This document shows positions 6,739-13,704 of a DNA stretch of 13,704 nucleotides, piece after piece (positions within the stretch are counted from its first letter, which is position 1; the number at the start of each line of letters is the position of its first letter). The notes beneath the pieces were generated by a model that saw only the letters and a list, made by a program, of their open reading frames with translations, was not told where the DNA came from and did no database searches. The DNA comes from JAWODU01 sp046483125. Its GTDB lineage: Bacteria; Verrucomicrobiota; Kiritimatiellia; UBA8416; JAWODU01. The position numbers and the translations under genes are program-made. The stretch is taken from assembly GCA_046483125.1 (NCBI GenBank), contig JAWODU010000012.1:1-13704 (forward strand), written 5' to 3'.

Positions 6739-8271
6739 TCATTGACCTGCAGTAAAGATGGGATTCGCGACAAGCGTAAGAGGCCATTCGCCGTATGCAT
6801 TCAGCCGGTAATAGACGTCTTCAGAAGCGCTCGTATCTGCAATTGTACGATCAAAAGGCGTTGCACCTTTCAATTCCCGGAATTTTTCTCCATTGCGTAC
6901 CAGGCAGACGCTGACTTGCTCCGGTTCCCCGCTGGATTCTATCCTGATGTCTATCTCGATTTGCCCTTGCTTTTTCTTCCGCAATTGCCACTTCTTTAGA
7001 ACAAGCGACCGTTCCGCCTTGTTCCGCCTTGCGTAAAACCGGCCGCGGCCCATTGACTCCAGAATTGAATCCCGGGAACGTTCAGAAGCCCATACCATGG
7101 TTTCCACGTTTCCCAGCTTCTTGCCCGCCTGTCCCTCGTAATGATAAAGCATCTCCCCGAAGCACCACGCGGGTCTGTGCCGTCTGCCTTCCACGTAATC
7201 CCGAAGAACCCTGTCCCACACCCCGTCCGCTTCAACAAGCGTATTGCGTCCCTCGTAAACTCCGCCGAAACCGGTGTATCCTTCGGTCTGCCGAAGCGCT
7301 TCCGGGTAGGGATCCGTCCGCGTCTCAAAAGCAACACCGGCGTAGCGGAACCGATGACGATCGGCTTCCTCGGGGTGCGCCCAGTAATGCAGTAGACCGT
7401 GTTCGGCAAGAAAATCTGTCGTTCGTTGAGCATGGGAAGGAGAACCGGCGGCGCCGTATATGTCGAATGCCGGAACGAGAGAAGCCGTCACGTTGAATAC
7501 AACCGCGCATAAAGCGATCGGCACAAAGAAACCGCGCAGTACGGCTCTGCGCAGGACTTTGCACGAATATCCCGACCGGCGCGCCAGGCACGGGCACACG
7601 GCAACACCCGCAATCGCGAGGGCGAAAGCTCCAAGTATGACACGCGAGCCGATTATCCATGCTGTATGTCTGCCCCGGACAAAGCCCGCCGTTTCGGGTA
7701 TGCTTTCGATAACTTCCGGGTTATCCAGCCCGAGCACAATTATGTTCCTCTGGTGGTCCCGGCAGGTAAGGTCGCCCTTGGACAGACTGCCGGTCCAGTA
7801 GAACCTGGGGCATATTTCCGCTCCCGCGATGAAAAGAACGTTTGAAACGCGTCTGTTCTGTTTTTCGATCAGTTCAAGATATTTTTCCGCTCCCACGCTC
7901 ATTATCGAGCGTCTGGAGTGATCCATCCAGAGCAGGTGGCGGGCAGGCGCAATACCGTACTGGATCCTGTGAGTCAGGTTATCGGTCAGAAAAACAACAT
8001 CAATTCCGCGGTCCTCCGCCAGGAGGGCCAGTTCATTCAGGGAATAACGGCCCGTGGAGGAAATTTCGCTGTGCACATGGACGGCGCACGAATATACTTT
8101 CTGTCGTTCGTCGATACCGGCTGCATCCGTTTCAAGGGCGGCCTCGGCCGGAACGGAAAAAAACAGGCTGAAAATCAGATACGGCAGAAGAAGGAAACCG
8201 CGGACACGGCGCGCTATGGCTCCAGGAGCCGTTTTGGGTTCATGAATACACAAATTCCGAATATCCTGCAT
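6739..8271 (-). CDS. Exported PHP-type metallophosphoesterase-like protein with internal membrane hairpin
   Basis: From the ATG at 8271 the product has 510 residues. A basic stretch and hydrophobic core (about 21-45), ending PAEA, look like a signal peptide. The PHP-like part starts with HVHSEISSTG (HVH at 65-67), then DVVFLTDN (about 92-99) and GAEICPRF (about 150). Two strongly hydrophobic segments (about 204-228 and 246-270) follow. The fold then seems to resume with HYWAHPEE (AHPEE at 298-302), an AWCFGEMLYHYEG motif (about 369) and the ESMGRGRFYA end common in PHP proteins. A beta-rich tail closes the protein. Metal-dependent phosphoesterase activity on the outer side of the membrane is inferred from the family. 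The ATG lies inside the divergent glycosyltransferase gene; a TTG at 8253 with AGGA upstream is an alternative that shortens the protein by 6 residues. Confidence 0.8.
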   Translation of the reverse strand: MQDIRNLCIHEPKTAPGAIARRVRGFLLLPYLIFSLFFSVPAEAALETDAAGIDERQKVYSCAVHVHSEISSTGRYSLNELALLAEDRGIDVVFLTDNLTHRIQYGIAPARHLLWMDHSRRSIMSVGAEKYLELIEKQNRRVSNVLFIAGAEICPRFYWTGSLSKGDLTCRDHQRNIIVLGLDNPEVIESIPETAGFVRGRHTAWIIGSRVILGAFALAIAGVAVCPCLARRSGYSCKVLRRAVLRGFFVPIALCAVVFNVTASLVPAFDIYGAAGSPSHAQRTTDFLAEHGLLHYWAHPEEADRHRFRYAGVAFETRTDPYPEALRQTEGYTGFGGVYEGRNTLVEADGVWDRVLRDYVEGRRHRPAWCFGEMLYHYEGQAGKKLGNVETMVWASERSRDSILESMGRGRFYARRNKAERSLVLKKWQLRKKKQGQIEIDIRIESSGEPEQVSVCLVRNGEKFRELKGATPFDRTIADTSASEDVYYRLNAYGEWPLTLVANPIFTAGQ

Positions 8272-9429
8272 GTGATAACCCGTCTTGACCGCGGCGGCTC
8301 GGCAACCAATACAATAACCTGCGCCGACGCTCTTCGCAAACACGGATTTACCACCGCAATTCTTTACGGCCGGACGCGTGACCCGGATAACTCCATCAGG
8401 GAAAGGCTGGAAAACCTTCGAATCAGGCATGTCAGCCTCAGGAACCTTCTAAGGAATCCCTCTCCCCTGAACGATCTTGTTGCCCTTCTGCAGATGCGTT
8501 CTCTTATGCGGCAGGGCACATTTGATATCGTTCATACTCACTCCTCAAAAGCGGGCGTCCTCGGCCGGATTGCGGCACACTCAGCGGGAATCCCCGCGGT
8601 ACACACACCGCACGGACATGTATTCTACGGCTACTTCGGGCGCGTGCTGACGAACGTGTTTGTGCTCGCAGAGCGGCGCATGGCCCGCGTGACAGAACGG
8701 ATTGTCTCGCTGACCGACGCCGAAACACGCGAATCCCTCCAGCACGATATCGGCACACCGGAACAGTATGTTACCATACCGAGCGGCGTCAGGATTTCTT
8801 CATTCCGTTCGCCGGATTCCGAAACCGGCAGGGAATTCAGAAAACGCCATAACATCCCGGTTCATGCCGTTCTATTCGTATCCATAGGACGGCTGGTTCC
8901 CGTCAAAGGTTTCGATATCCTCCTCGAGGCCTTCAAACAGGCGGAATTCGGCGGGCAAGAGGTACTGCTCGCCATAGTCGGAGACGGCCCCGAACAACAG
9001 AAACTCAAACGTCTTGCCGCGTCTCCGGCAATAAGCGGCCGGGTAAGATTCGTCGAGCCGATGAGCGACGTACGTCCCGCTCTTTCGGCGGCGGATATAT
9101 TTGCGCTTGCCAGCCGGAACGAGGGAATGGGCAGGGCGTTCGTTGAGGCCATGGCCTCCGGACTGCCGGTAATAGGCGCAGCCGTGGGAGGCGTTCCGTC
9201 ACTCATAGAAGACGGAAAGAACGGTTTGCTGGTCGAAGCCGGAAACCGCAGGGTAATGGCGCGGGCGATGGAAGCTCTGGCCCTGAAACCGGACCTGCGT
9301 CTTGAGATGGGCAAGAAAGCCGGTGATTCAGTTTACCCGGAATACGATGAGGAAACTATGGTCACCCGGCTCGCCTCCCTCTATCGCGAAGTGCTCAGAA
9401 ATGCGGGAGGTTATTCGCGTGTTTCGTAG
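8242..9429 (+). CDS. GT4-family glycosyltransferase (GT-B fold)
   Basis: The 395-residue protein has the normal length and layout of a retaining GT4 enzyme that moves a sugar from a nucleotide donor to a lipid-linked or growing glycan. The N-terminal half has the glycine-rich HVITRLDRGGSATNT loop (about 10-24) and the FDIVHTHSSKAGVLGR segment. The C-terminal half starts with SIGRLVPVKGFDILLEAF and VGDGPEQQKLK, and ends with the E-x7-E pair E294/E302 in SRNEGMGRAFVEAMASGLPV, followed by GGVPSLI. No membrane helix is evident, so it probably works at the cytoplasmic face. AGGAG at 8224-8228 is 13 bases upstream of the ATG, a long spacing. It opens the rightward glycan genes. Donor and acceptor cannot be told from sequence alone. 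Confidence 0.95.
   Translation: MNTQIPNILHVITRLDRGGSATNTITCADALRKHGFTTAILYGRTRDPDNSIRERLENLRIRHVSLRNLLRNPSPLNDLVALLQMRSLMRQGTFDIVHTHSSKAGVLGRIAAHSAGIPAVHTPHGHVFYGYFGRVLTNVFVLAERRMARVTERIVSLTDAETRESLQHDIGTPEQYVTIPSGVRISSFRSPDSETGREFRKRHNIPVHAVLFVSIGRLVPVKGFDILLEAFKQAEFGGQEVLLAIVGDGPEQQKLKRLAASPAISGRVRFVEPMSDVRPALSAADIFALASRNEGMGRAFVEAMASGLPVIGAAVGGVPSLIEDGKNGLLVEAGNRRVMARAMEALALKPDLRLEMGKKAGDSVYPEYDEETMVTRLASLYREVLRNAGGYSRVS
8311..8339 (-). promoter_or_regulatory. Weak promoter candidate for the PHP gene, inside the glycosyltransferase gene
   Basis: On the minus strand TTGCGA (8334-8339) and TATTGT (8311-8316) are separated by 17 bases; each matches the sigma70 consensus at 4 of 6. This would give a leader of about 33 bases to the ATG at 8271. 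Matches at this level occur by chance. Confidence 0.25.
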
Positions 9430-9495
9430 TCGTCTTCTGAGGGTCTGTTGTTCTCTCGCCTTGACTCCGCGTAACGGACAGTGGACACTCTACCC

Positions 9496-10200
9496 ATGCG
9501 CTGTGCGATACACCAACCCCAGTTCCTGCCGTGGCTGGGTTATCTCAACAAAATTCACTCAGCCGACATCTTCGTCTTTCTTGACGACGTACAGTTCAAG
9601 AAAAATGAATTTCAGAACCGCAACCGGATCCGCGTCGGCGGCGAGGCAAAATGGATAACCGTTCCCGTCAGCTATGATTTCGGTAATTCCATAAGGGAGA
9701 CAAGGATAGCCTCCGGACCCGACTGGCGCAGAAAAATGAAGCTGACGCTCCGGCAGAATTACTCCAAGGCTCCTTTTTTTAAGGACTTCGCTCCGGCCCT
9801 TTTTGAACTGCTCGACCGGAAGTGGAAGAACCTGGCGGAGTTGAACATCGCGTCGGTAAAATGGCTGACGGAATGCTTCGAGATACGCACACGCACCCTG
9901 ATATCGTCTGACCTGACAAAGGATATTTCTTCCGACGGAACAACGGCTACAGACAGGCTTATACAAATATGCGCGCAAGTCGGCGCCGACACGTACATTT
10001 CCGGTGCAGGCGGACGCGGATATCTGGAAGAGGAGAAATTCGAAACTGCCGGCCTGGCCCTGGAATACCAGGATTTCTTGCATCCTGAATACCCTCAGTG
10101 TTATACTTATGGAAATGGCTTCCTTTCCTATCTCTCAGCCGTTGACGGACTGTTCAACTGCGGCGGAGGCGCGGAAGGAAGAAAACGGCTGAACCTTTGA
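9496..10200 (+). CDS. WbqC-family protein
   Basis: The 234-residue product has the full WbqC signature at its N-terminus: AIHQPQFLPWLGYLNKI, then SADIFVFLDDVQFKKNEFQNRN and WITVPV. These proteins are found in O-antigen and other surface-glycan clusters, often next to DegT-type aminotransferases; they are thought to act in sugar or amino-acid-sugar modification, but the reaction is poorly defined. Other visible features are a DRLIQICAQVGADTYISGAGGRGYL segment around the middle and the LHPEYPQ-containing C-terminal part typical of the family. No signal peptide is seen. I prefer the ATG at 9496 because the family usually begins right before the IHQP motif; a GTG at 9481 is in frame. Neither has a good ribosome-binding site. 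It begins 66 bases after the glycosyltransferase. Confidence 0.93.
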   Translation: MRCAIHQPQFLPWLGYLNKIHSADIFVFLDDVQFKKNEFQNRNRIRVGGEAKWITVPVSYDFGNSIRETRIASGPDWRRKMKLTLRQNYSKAPFFKDFAPALFELLDRKWKNLAELNIASVKWLTECFEIRTRTLISSDLTKDISSDGTTATDRLIQICAQVGADTYISGAGGRGYLEEEKFETAGLALEYQDFLHPEYPQCYTYGNGFLSYLSAVDGLFNCGGGAEGRKRLNL

Positions 10201-10221
10201 AAGGGGCAACTGGACGGAACC

Positions 10222-10833
10222 ATGAAAATTCTCGCGCTTGGCGCTCACCCTGACGATATCGAATACGGCTGTGGCGGCTTTCTGCTCAAAAGCGTCGATA
10301 AAGGCCACGATGTTTACCTTTACGCGGCAACAGACGGCCAAGGATCGTCCGAAGCCGACCGGAAGCCGGAACAGGAAAAGGCGGCGCGTTTTTTGAACGC
10401 CCGCGAGTTGATCTGGGGCGGATTTCAGGATACGGCCCTCGTTCACGGACGCGAACTGATCAAAGCCATTGAAGAGATACTCGGCGGCGTGAATCCCGAT
10501 GTCGTGCTCGTTAATGCTCCGGAAGACGCTCATCAAGACCACACGGCATTGGCGTCCTCAACGGTGACCGCCTGCCGTTACGTCAGAAGGCTTTTTTTTT
10601 ACCATGACTACACCACCCACGATTTCCGTCCGGATACGTTTGTCGACATAGAAGACGTGCTGGAAAGAAAACGTCAACTGCTCTCCTGTCACGCCTCCCA
10701 GGTCAACAAGAAATATCCCACCGGGCTGGACATGCTCGAAAGCGTGAATTCACTGGCCGCTTATTACGGCTTTATGGCCAAGGTAAAATACGCGGAGGGT
10801 TTCAGACCGCTCAGAAATCTGCTGGATATTTGA
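10222..10833 (+). CDS. PIG-L/LmbE-family deacetylase
   Basis: The 203-residue protein is a zinc-dependent deacetylase of the PIG-L type, acting on N-acetylated sugars or related groups. The signature LGAHPDDIEYGCGG lies at residues 6-19, with H9 and D12 as predicted zinc ligands, and the second motif AHQDH gives H107 as the third. D11 is the likely general base. The family length is usually 200-250 residues, so this is a compact but complete copy. The ATG has GGACGG a few bases upstream. It follows the WbqC gene by 21 bases and so is probably in the same transcript. In this setting it likely trims an N-acetyl group from a sugar precursor made by the locus. A run of nine T at 10592-10600 sits in frame in the LFFYHDY segment. 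Confidence 0.94.
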   Translation: MKILALGAHPDDIEYGCGGFLLKSVDKGHDVYLYAATDGQGSSEADRKPEQEKAARFLNARELIWGGFQDTALVHGRELIKAIEEILGGVNPDVVLVNAPEDAHQDHTALASSTVTACRYVRRLFFYHDYTTHDFRPDTFVDIEDVLERKRQLLSCHASQVNKKYPTGLDMLESVNSLAAYYGFMAKVKYAEGFRPLRNLLDI

Positions 10834-10855
10834 GGCAATGCACCAACACCCCTCG

Positions 10856-10891
10856 CCCGCCATAATCCGTCGGCTGACGGACGGCGGCGGG
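10856..10891 (+). promoter_or_regulatory. Stem-loop before the receiver gene
   Basis: CCCGCC (10856-10861) pairs with GGCGGG (10886-10891), and TCCGTC (10866-10871) with GACGGA (10876-10881), around the loop GGCT, with a 4+4 internal loop. No U-tract follows, so it is not a classic terminator. It lies in the 83-base gap between the deacetylase and receiver genes and could modulate read-through, RNA stability or translation. Confidence 0.5.
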
Positions 10892-10916
10892 ACACTTTAG
10901 ATAGAAAGGATCCGTC

Positions 10917-11300
10917 ATGATCAAAGAACAGAATAGAAAAAAGATACTGATAGTAGATGACGACGAAGTAGTGCGCAGTCTGTTGACCAGGATAGTGAAA
11001 AAGCTCGGAGGCGAAGTCGTCTGTGCCGGGAGCTCCGGCGAAGCGCTCACAAAACTCAAAGAAAGTCCGGCATTCGACCTGATCATCATGGATCTGATCA
11101 TGCCCGGTGAAAGCGGGTGGGAGTTCCTGAATGCTCTGCACCGGAATACCGATCTGTCAGAAATCCCGGTCGTGGTGATAACGGGCGTCCTTCTGTCCGA
11201 AAATGAAACGAAGAAGCTGAGGTCCAGAGCGTGCGCGGTCGTACAGAAAGGGCTTTTTGACGTCGAGAACTTCAGGAAACTGGTTGATGACCTCATCTGA
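10917..11300 (+). CDS. Stand-alone receiver (CheY-like) protein
   Basis: The 127-residue protein is one intact receiver domain without an output domain. The acidic pocket is D14-D16, the phospho-acceptor D59 (in IMDLIMPGESG), the switch threonine T89 (in VVVITG) and the conserved lysine K111. It should be phosphorylated by some histidine kinase and act by protein contact. A good ribosome-binding site (GAAAGGA, 10904-10910) is 6 bases before the ATG. It lies among glycan genes: 83 bases after the deacetylase, and overlapping the aminotransferase start by 14 bases. No kinase is encoded in the rightward cluster; the hybrid kinase at 2691-4349 is a possible but unproven partner. Confidence 0.95.
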   Translation: MIKEQNRKKILIVDDDEVVRSLLTRIVKKLGGEVVCAGSSGEALTKLKESPAFDLIIMDLIMPGESGWEFLNALHRNTDLSEIPVVVITGVLLSENETKKLRSRACAVVQKGLFDVENFRKLVDDLI

Positions 11301-12384
11301 GGACAATCTTATTCCGCATTCGCGGCCGCGATTGAGCGAAGGCGACATAGAGTCGGTCCGCAATGCCCTGCGGGCGGCTCATCTTTCACGGGGCCCTGAA
11401 ACCGAGGCCCTTGAACGCGGCCTTTCCTCTTTTACCGGCGGGTACCGGGCTGTGGCCGTTTCCTCCGGTACCGCAGCTCTTTATCTGGCCCTGGTTTCAC
11501 TGAATATCGGCGCCGGGGATAAAGTGGTAATTCCCTCCTATACGTGTAACTCGCTTTACGCCGCGGTCGTCCACGCCGGAGCCCGTCCGGTATGCGCCGA
11601 TACCGCACACGGCGGTCCGTGTATTGCCCCGGAGACCGTATCGAGTGTTCTTGATAAAGACGTTAAGGCAATTATCGCAACCCACGCGTTTGGTTACACG
11701 GCAGATATCGGGGCCATAGCGGAACTTGGAATACCCGTCATAGAAGACTGCGCCCAGTCGTTCGGAGGCAAATACCCCGACGGAAAGATCCTGGGAACGG
11801 CCGGAATCGCCGGTATCCTGTCTTTTTACGCGACCAAGCTCCTCCCCGCCGGCGAAGGCGGCGCCTGCATAACGGGCGATGATGAACTGGCCCGGAAAGC
11901 ACGGGCACTGCGCGAATGCGACGAACGGCCTCTTGATGACAAAGCTTTTAATTTCAAAATGAGCGACATTCACGCGGCTCTTGCCGGGAACCGGCTTAAA
12001 ACACTTGAGGACAGCCTGGCGCGCCGCGCCGACATTGCCGCCCGTTACGACGAAGCTCTCGGACCTTTTTCATTCAGGAAGGCATCGTCCCGGAATCAGA
12101 GCGCCTGTTACAGGTACCTGATCAATCTATTCCCGGAAGAAGAGAAAACGGACTCCAAACGCGTAGAACGTTTTATCTCCCTGTCAAGGAACCGCGGAAT
12201 AATATGCAGGCGTCCGGTCCGGCGGGCCCTCCATCATTCACTCGGAGGCAACTGCACCGCGACGGAACGGCTTGAGGATTCGCTGGTGTCGGTTCCGATT
12301 TATCCGTCACTGACGGACGCCGAAATCAATCGGGTCTGCACCGAACTCCCGCAAATTATCAGGGAATGCGTGAAGACAATATAA
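11287..12384 (+). CDS. DegT/DnrJ/EryC1/StrS-family sugar aminotransferase
   Basis: The 365-residue protein is a PLP-dependent aminotransferase of the class that puts an amino group on keto-sugar nucleotides. The N-terminal SRPRLSEGDIESV is typical, as are SSGTAALYLAL (phosphate-binding region), VVIPSYTCNSLYAAVVHAGARPV, and IPVIEDCAQSFGG with D154 for the pyridine nitrogen. The Schiff-base lysine is K184 in SFYATKLLPAGEGG. The C-terminal half has the usual FKMSDIHAALAGNRL segment. The ATG at 11287 has AGGA 9 bases upstream and overlaps the receiver gene by 14 bases, which points to translational coupling. The exact sugar substrate cannot be read from sequence. The gene ends at a 161-base intergenic stretch carrying a palindromic repeat. 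Confidence 0.95.
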   Translation: MTSSEDNLIPHSRPRLSEGDIESVRNALRAAHLSRGPETEALERGLSSFTGGYRAVAVSSGTAALYLALVSLNIGAGDKVVIPSYTCNSLYAAVVHAGARPVCADTAHGGPCIAPETVSSVLDKDVKAIIATHAFGYTADIGAIAELGIPVIEDCAQSFGGKYPDGKILGTAGIAGILSFYATKLLPAGEGGACITGDDELARKARALRECDERPLDDKAFNFKMSDIHAALAGNRLKTLEDSLARRADIAARYDEALGPFSFRKASSRNQSACYRYLINLFPEEEKTDSKRVERFISLSRNRGIICRRPVRRALHHSLGGNCTATERLEDSLVSVPIYPSLTDAEINRVCTELPQIIRECVKTI

Positions 12385-12403
12385 ATAGCAAGATAACAGA
12401 AGA

Positions 12404-12513
12404 TTTTCTGACAGGATCAACGGGATCAACAGGATAGCCTGTCGACAATTCGGGGCCATGCCCTGCATCTCCTGATCCTGTAAACCCGCCGCGGCGGGTA
12501 GATCCTGTCAAAA
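12404..12513. repeat. Palindromic intergenic repeat with AGGATCAAC units
   Basis: TGACAGGATC (12409-12418) and GATCCTGTCA (12501-12510) are perfect inverted arms, extended by TTTT before and AAA after, with one offset base. Within the left arm the unit GGATCAAC/GGGATCAAC/AGGAT repeats at about 9-base steps; TCCTGATCCTG near 12470-12480 mirrors it. The centre contains a perfect 16-base palindrome (12484-12499, ACCCGCCGCGGCGGGT). Repeats built of CAGGAT-type units are widespread between genes in many bacterial genomes. It fills most of the 161-base gap between the aminotransferase and the WecA-type gene. Function is unknown; it could form a large hairpin and reduce read-through. Confidence 0.75.
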
Positions 12514-12545
12514 GAACCTTCGGTAAAAGACTGAATCAAAACGTT

Positions 12546-13704
12546 ATGAAAGCGAAAACACTTGAAATAAAGGGTGACAGCATCCGCCGCGTGTTTATCC
12601 TGCTTGCGTTCTTTCTTCTCGCCGCGTCCCTGATGGGATATCTGCTGAACCCTGTTCACGCCATGCTGTTCGCTTCTTCGGTATGCGTCGTGTACGTCGC
12701 GACGCCGCTGGTCATGCGCCTGGCGCATAGAGCCGGAGCCGTGGATTACCCGGGAGGCAGGCGCATACACGCCATGCCGACGCCGCGATGGGGCGGAATA
12801 CCCGTTTACGCGGGGGTCATTGCCGCGCTCCTTCTGGCCAGTCCGAATTACATGCCCAACGTGAGGGCCATGATCATCGGCGCCACGCTGGTTCTCGCCG
12901 CCGGAGTGGCCGACGACGTCTTTGGTCTTCGTGCTTCCCTCAAGCTGGCCGTTCAGGCGGCCGCCTGCCTTGTCCTGATCGCCGACGGCGTACACGTCAC
13001 CTTTCTTCCCAACGTATGGTGGGGGTTTGCCGGAGAATGGGTAATCACCATAGTGTGGATTGTGGGCATAACAAACGCCGTCAACTTTCTCGACGGCATG
13101 GACGGGCTTGTTCCCGGGCTCGTTGCGGGCACAAGCATGATTTACTTTGTTCTGTCCATACTGGTGGATTCCCCGATGCTCGCCTACTGTTCAATCGCGC
13201 TTTTCGGGGCCTCGCTGTGCTTCCTCTCATTTAACGTCAAGCCCGCCAGGATTTTTCTCGGGGACGGCGGCAGTAATTTCATGGGGTTCTTTCTGGCAGC
13301 GCTCAGCATTCACGGCACATGGGCAAAGAGCAATCCTCTCGTGTCTTACTTCATTCCGATACTGGTTCTTTCCGTTCCCATCTACGATATGGTGTTTACA
13401 ACTTGCTCGCGGGTGTTAAGCGGCCGGGTCAAATCGCTTAAATCATGGCTGGAGTTCACGGGCACGGATCACATTCACCACCGCCTTGAAGCGCTCGGGC
13501 TGTCGCGCGGCAAAGTGGTGATTACCATATGGTTTCTGAACATGGCCGTGGGGCTTGGAGCAATCACGCTGTTTGAGGCCCGCACCTACGGCGGCGTGGC
13601 CCTGGTAGTGCAGGCCGTCTGCATTTACGTGGTGCTGGCGCTTTTCGAAATACTGGGCAGCAGGAAAAGGGCCGCCGATATTGGCGATCGGGGCTTGACA
13701 AACG
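12546..13704 (+). CDS. WecA/TagO-type polyprenyl-phosphate sugar-1-phosphate transferase (cut at window edge)
   Basis: The reading frame is open from the ATG at 12546 to the end of the window (386 codons seen, no stop). The product is a multi-spanning membrane enzyme of the WecA/MraY-like superfamily, which moves a sugar-1-phosphate (often GlcNAc-1-phosphate) from a UDP-sugar to undecaprenyl phosphate and so starts glycan assembly. Conserved parts are in order: DYPGGRRIHAMPTPRWGGIP (about 73-92), the aspartate pair D123/D124 in GVADDVFGL, NFLDGMDGL (180-188), FLGDGGSNFMG (237-247) and the HIHHRL motif (309-314). Ten or so hydrophobic segments are visible. No clear ribosome-binding site precedes the ATG. 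The length is already near complete for the family. The intergenic repeat may separate it from the upstream operon. The exact sugar is not determined here. Confidence 0.94.
   Translation, partial: MKAKTLEIKGDSIRRVFILLAFFLLAASLMGYLLNPVHAMLFASSVCVVYVATPLVMRLAHRAGAVDYPGGRRIHAMPTPRWGGIPVYAGVIAALLLASPNYMPNVRAMIIGATLVLAAGVADDVFGLRASLKLAVQAAACLVLIADGVHVTFLPNVWWGFAGEWVITIVWIVGITNAVNFLDGMDGLVPGLVAGTSMIYFVLSILVDSPMLAYCSIALFGASLCFLSFNVKPARIFLGDGGSNFMGFFLAALSIHGTWAKSNPLVSYFIPILVLSVPIYDMVFTTCSRVLSGRVKSLKSWLEFTGTDHIHHRLEALGLSRGKVVITIWFLNMAVGLGAITLFEARTYGGVALVVQAVCIYVVLALFEILGSRKRAADIGDRGLTN

Noticed and set aside
7918..8241. N-terminal extension of the glycosyltransferase
   Set aside because: The frame is open but runs antisense to the PHP gene, and the GT4 fold begins right after the ATG at 8242.
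8272..8430. Longer start for the PHP protein
   Set aside because: The frame is open to 8430, but this would lie entirely inside the conserved N-terminal half of the glycosyltransferase and puts the signal peptide too far from the N-terminus.
10856..10891. Rho-independent terminator after the deacetylase gene
   Set aside because: The stem is strong but is followed by ACACTTTAG rather than a T-run.
12426..12995. Minus-strand open frame of 189 codons over the repeat and the WecA-type gene
   Set aside because: It is antisense to a clearly conserved membrane enzyme and begins in its coding sequence; the composition (rich in H, R, G, Q) is typical of a shadow frame.
1..13704. CRISPR array, tRNA, rRNA, insertion sequence or toxin-antitoxin pair
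   Set aside because: I saw no regularly spaced direct repeats, no tRNA-like cloverleaf or rRNA segment, and no transposase or toxin-like small gene pair.

Overview
This window looks like a chromosomal piece of a Gram-negative-type bacterium with moderately high GC and the standard genetic code. Genes are packed tightly, with several ATGA overlaps. A Tat-type signal on a peptidoglycan amidase, soluble hybrid kinases and an undecaprenyl-linked glycan locus fit many diderm phyla. I cannot fix the phylum from the sequence; a PVC-like or candidate-phylum lineage is only a guess.

Layout. Positions 1-172 hold an intergenic repeat with 32-base imperfect inverted ends. Positions 173-6002 form a tight leftward (- strand) cluster that starts from a very good sigma70-type promoter at 6089-6117. 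In order of transcription it encodes a 549-residue protein ending in a histidine-kinase-like dimerisation helix without the histidine; a soluble PAS/HisKA/HATPase/receiver hybrid kinase; a double-receiver regulator whose second receiver has lost its phospho-acceptor; NrdR; an unrecognised protein; and a Tat-exported amidase of the T7 lysozyme/PGRP type. A second sigma70-like promoter at 6179-6207 faces the other way and drives a small four-helix membrane protein with almost no leader. A leftward gene (6739 to about 8271) encodes an exported PHP-type metallophosphoesterase-like protein with a membrane hairpin set inside the domain.

From 8242 to the right edge everything reads rightward and looks like a surface-polysaccharide locus: a GT4 glycosyltransferase, a WbqC-family protein, a PIG-L-type deacetylase, a stand-alone receiver protein, a DegT-type sugar aminotransferase, then (after a palindromic repeat) a WecA/TagO-type polyprenyl-phosphate sugar-1-phosphate transferase cut by the window edge. 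WecA-type enzymes start the lipid-linked glycan. The aminotransferase and deacetylase can make amino sugars, and the GT4 enzyme extends the chain. The receiver in the middle ties the locus to phospho-signalling.

Nothing here is a clear new defence or mobile system. The most unusual content is the signalling set with two lesion-bearing (pseudo) domains, the receiver inside the glycan operon with a possible RNA switch before it, the membrane-split PHP protein, and the two intergenic repeats.
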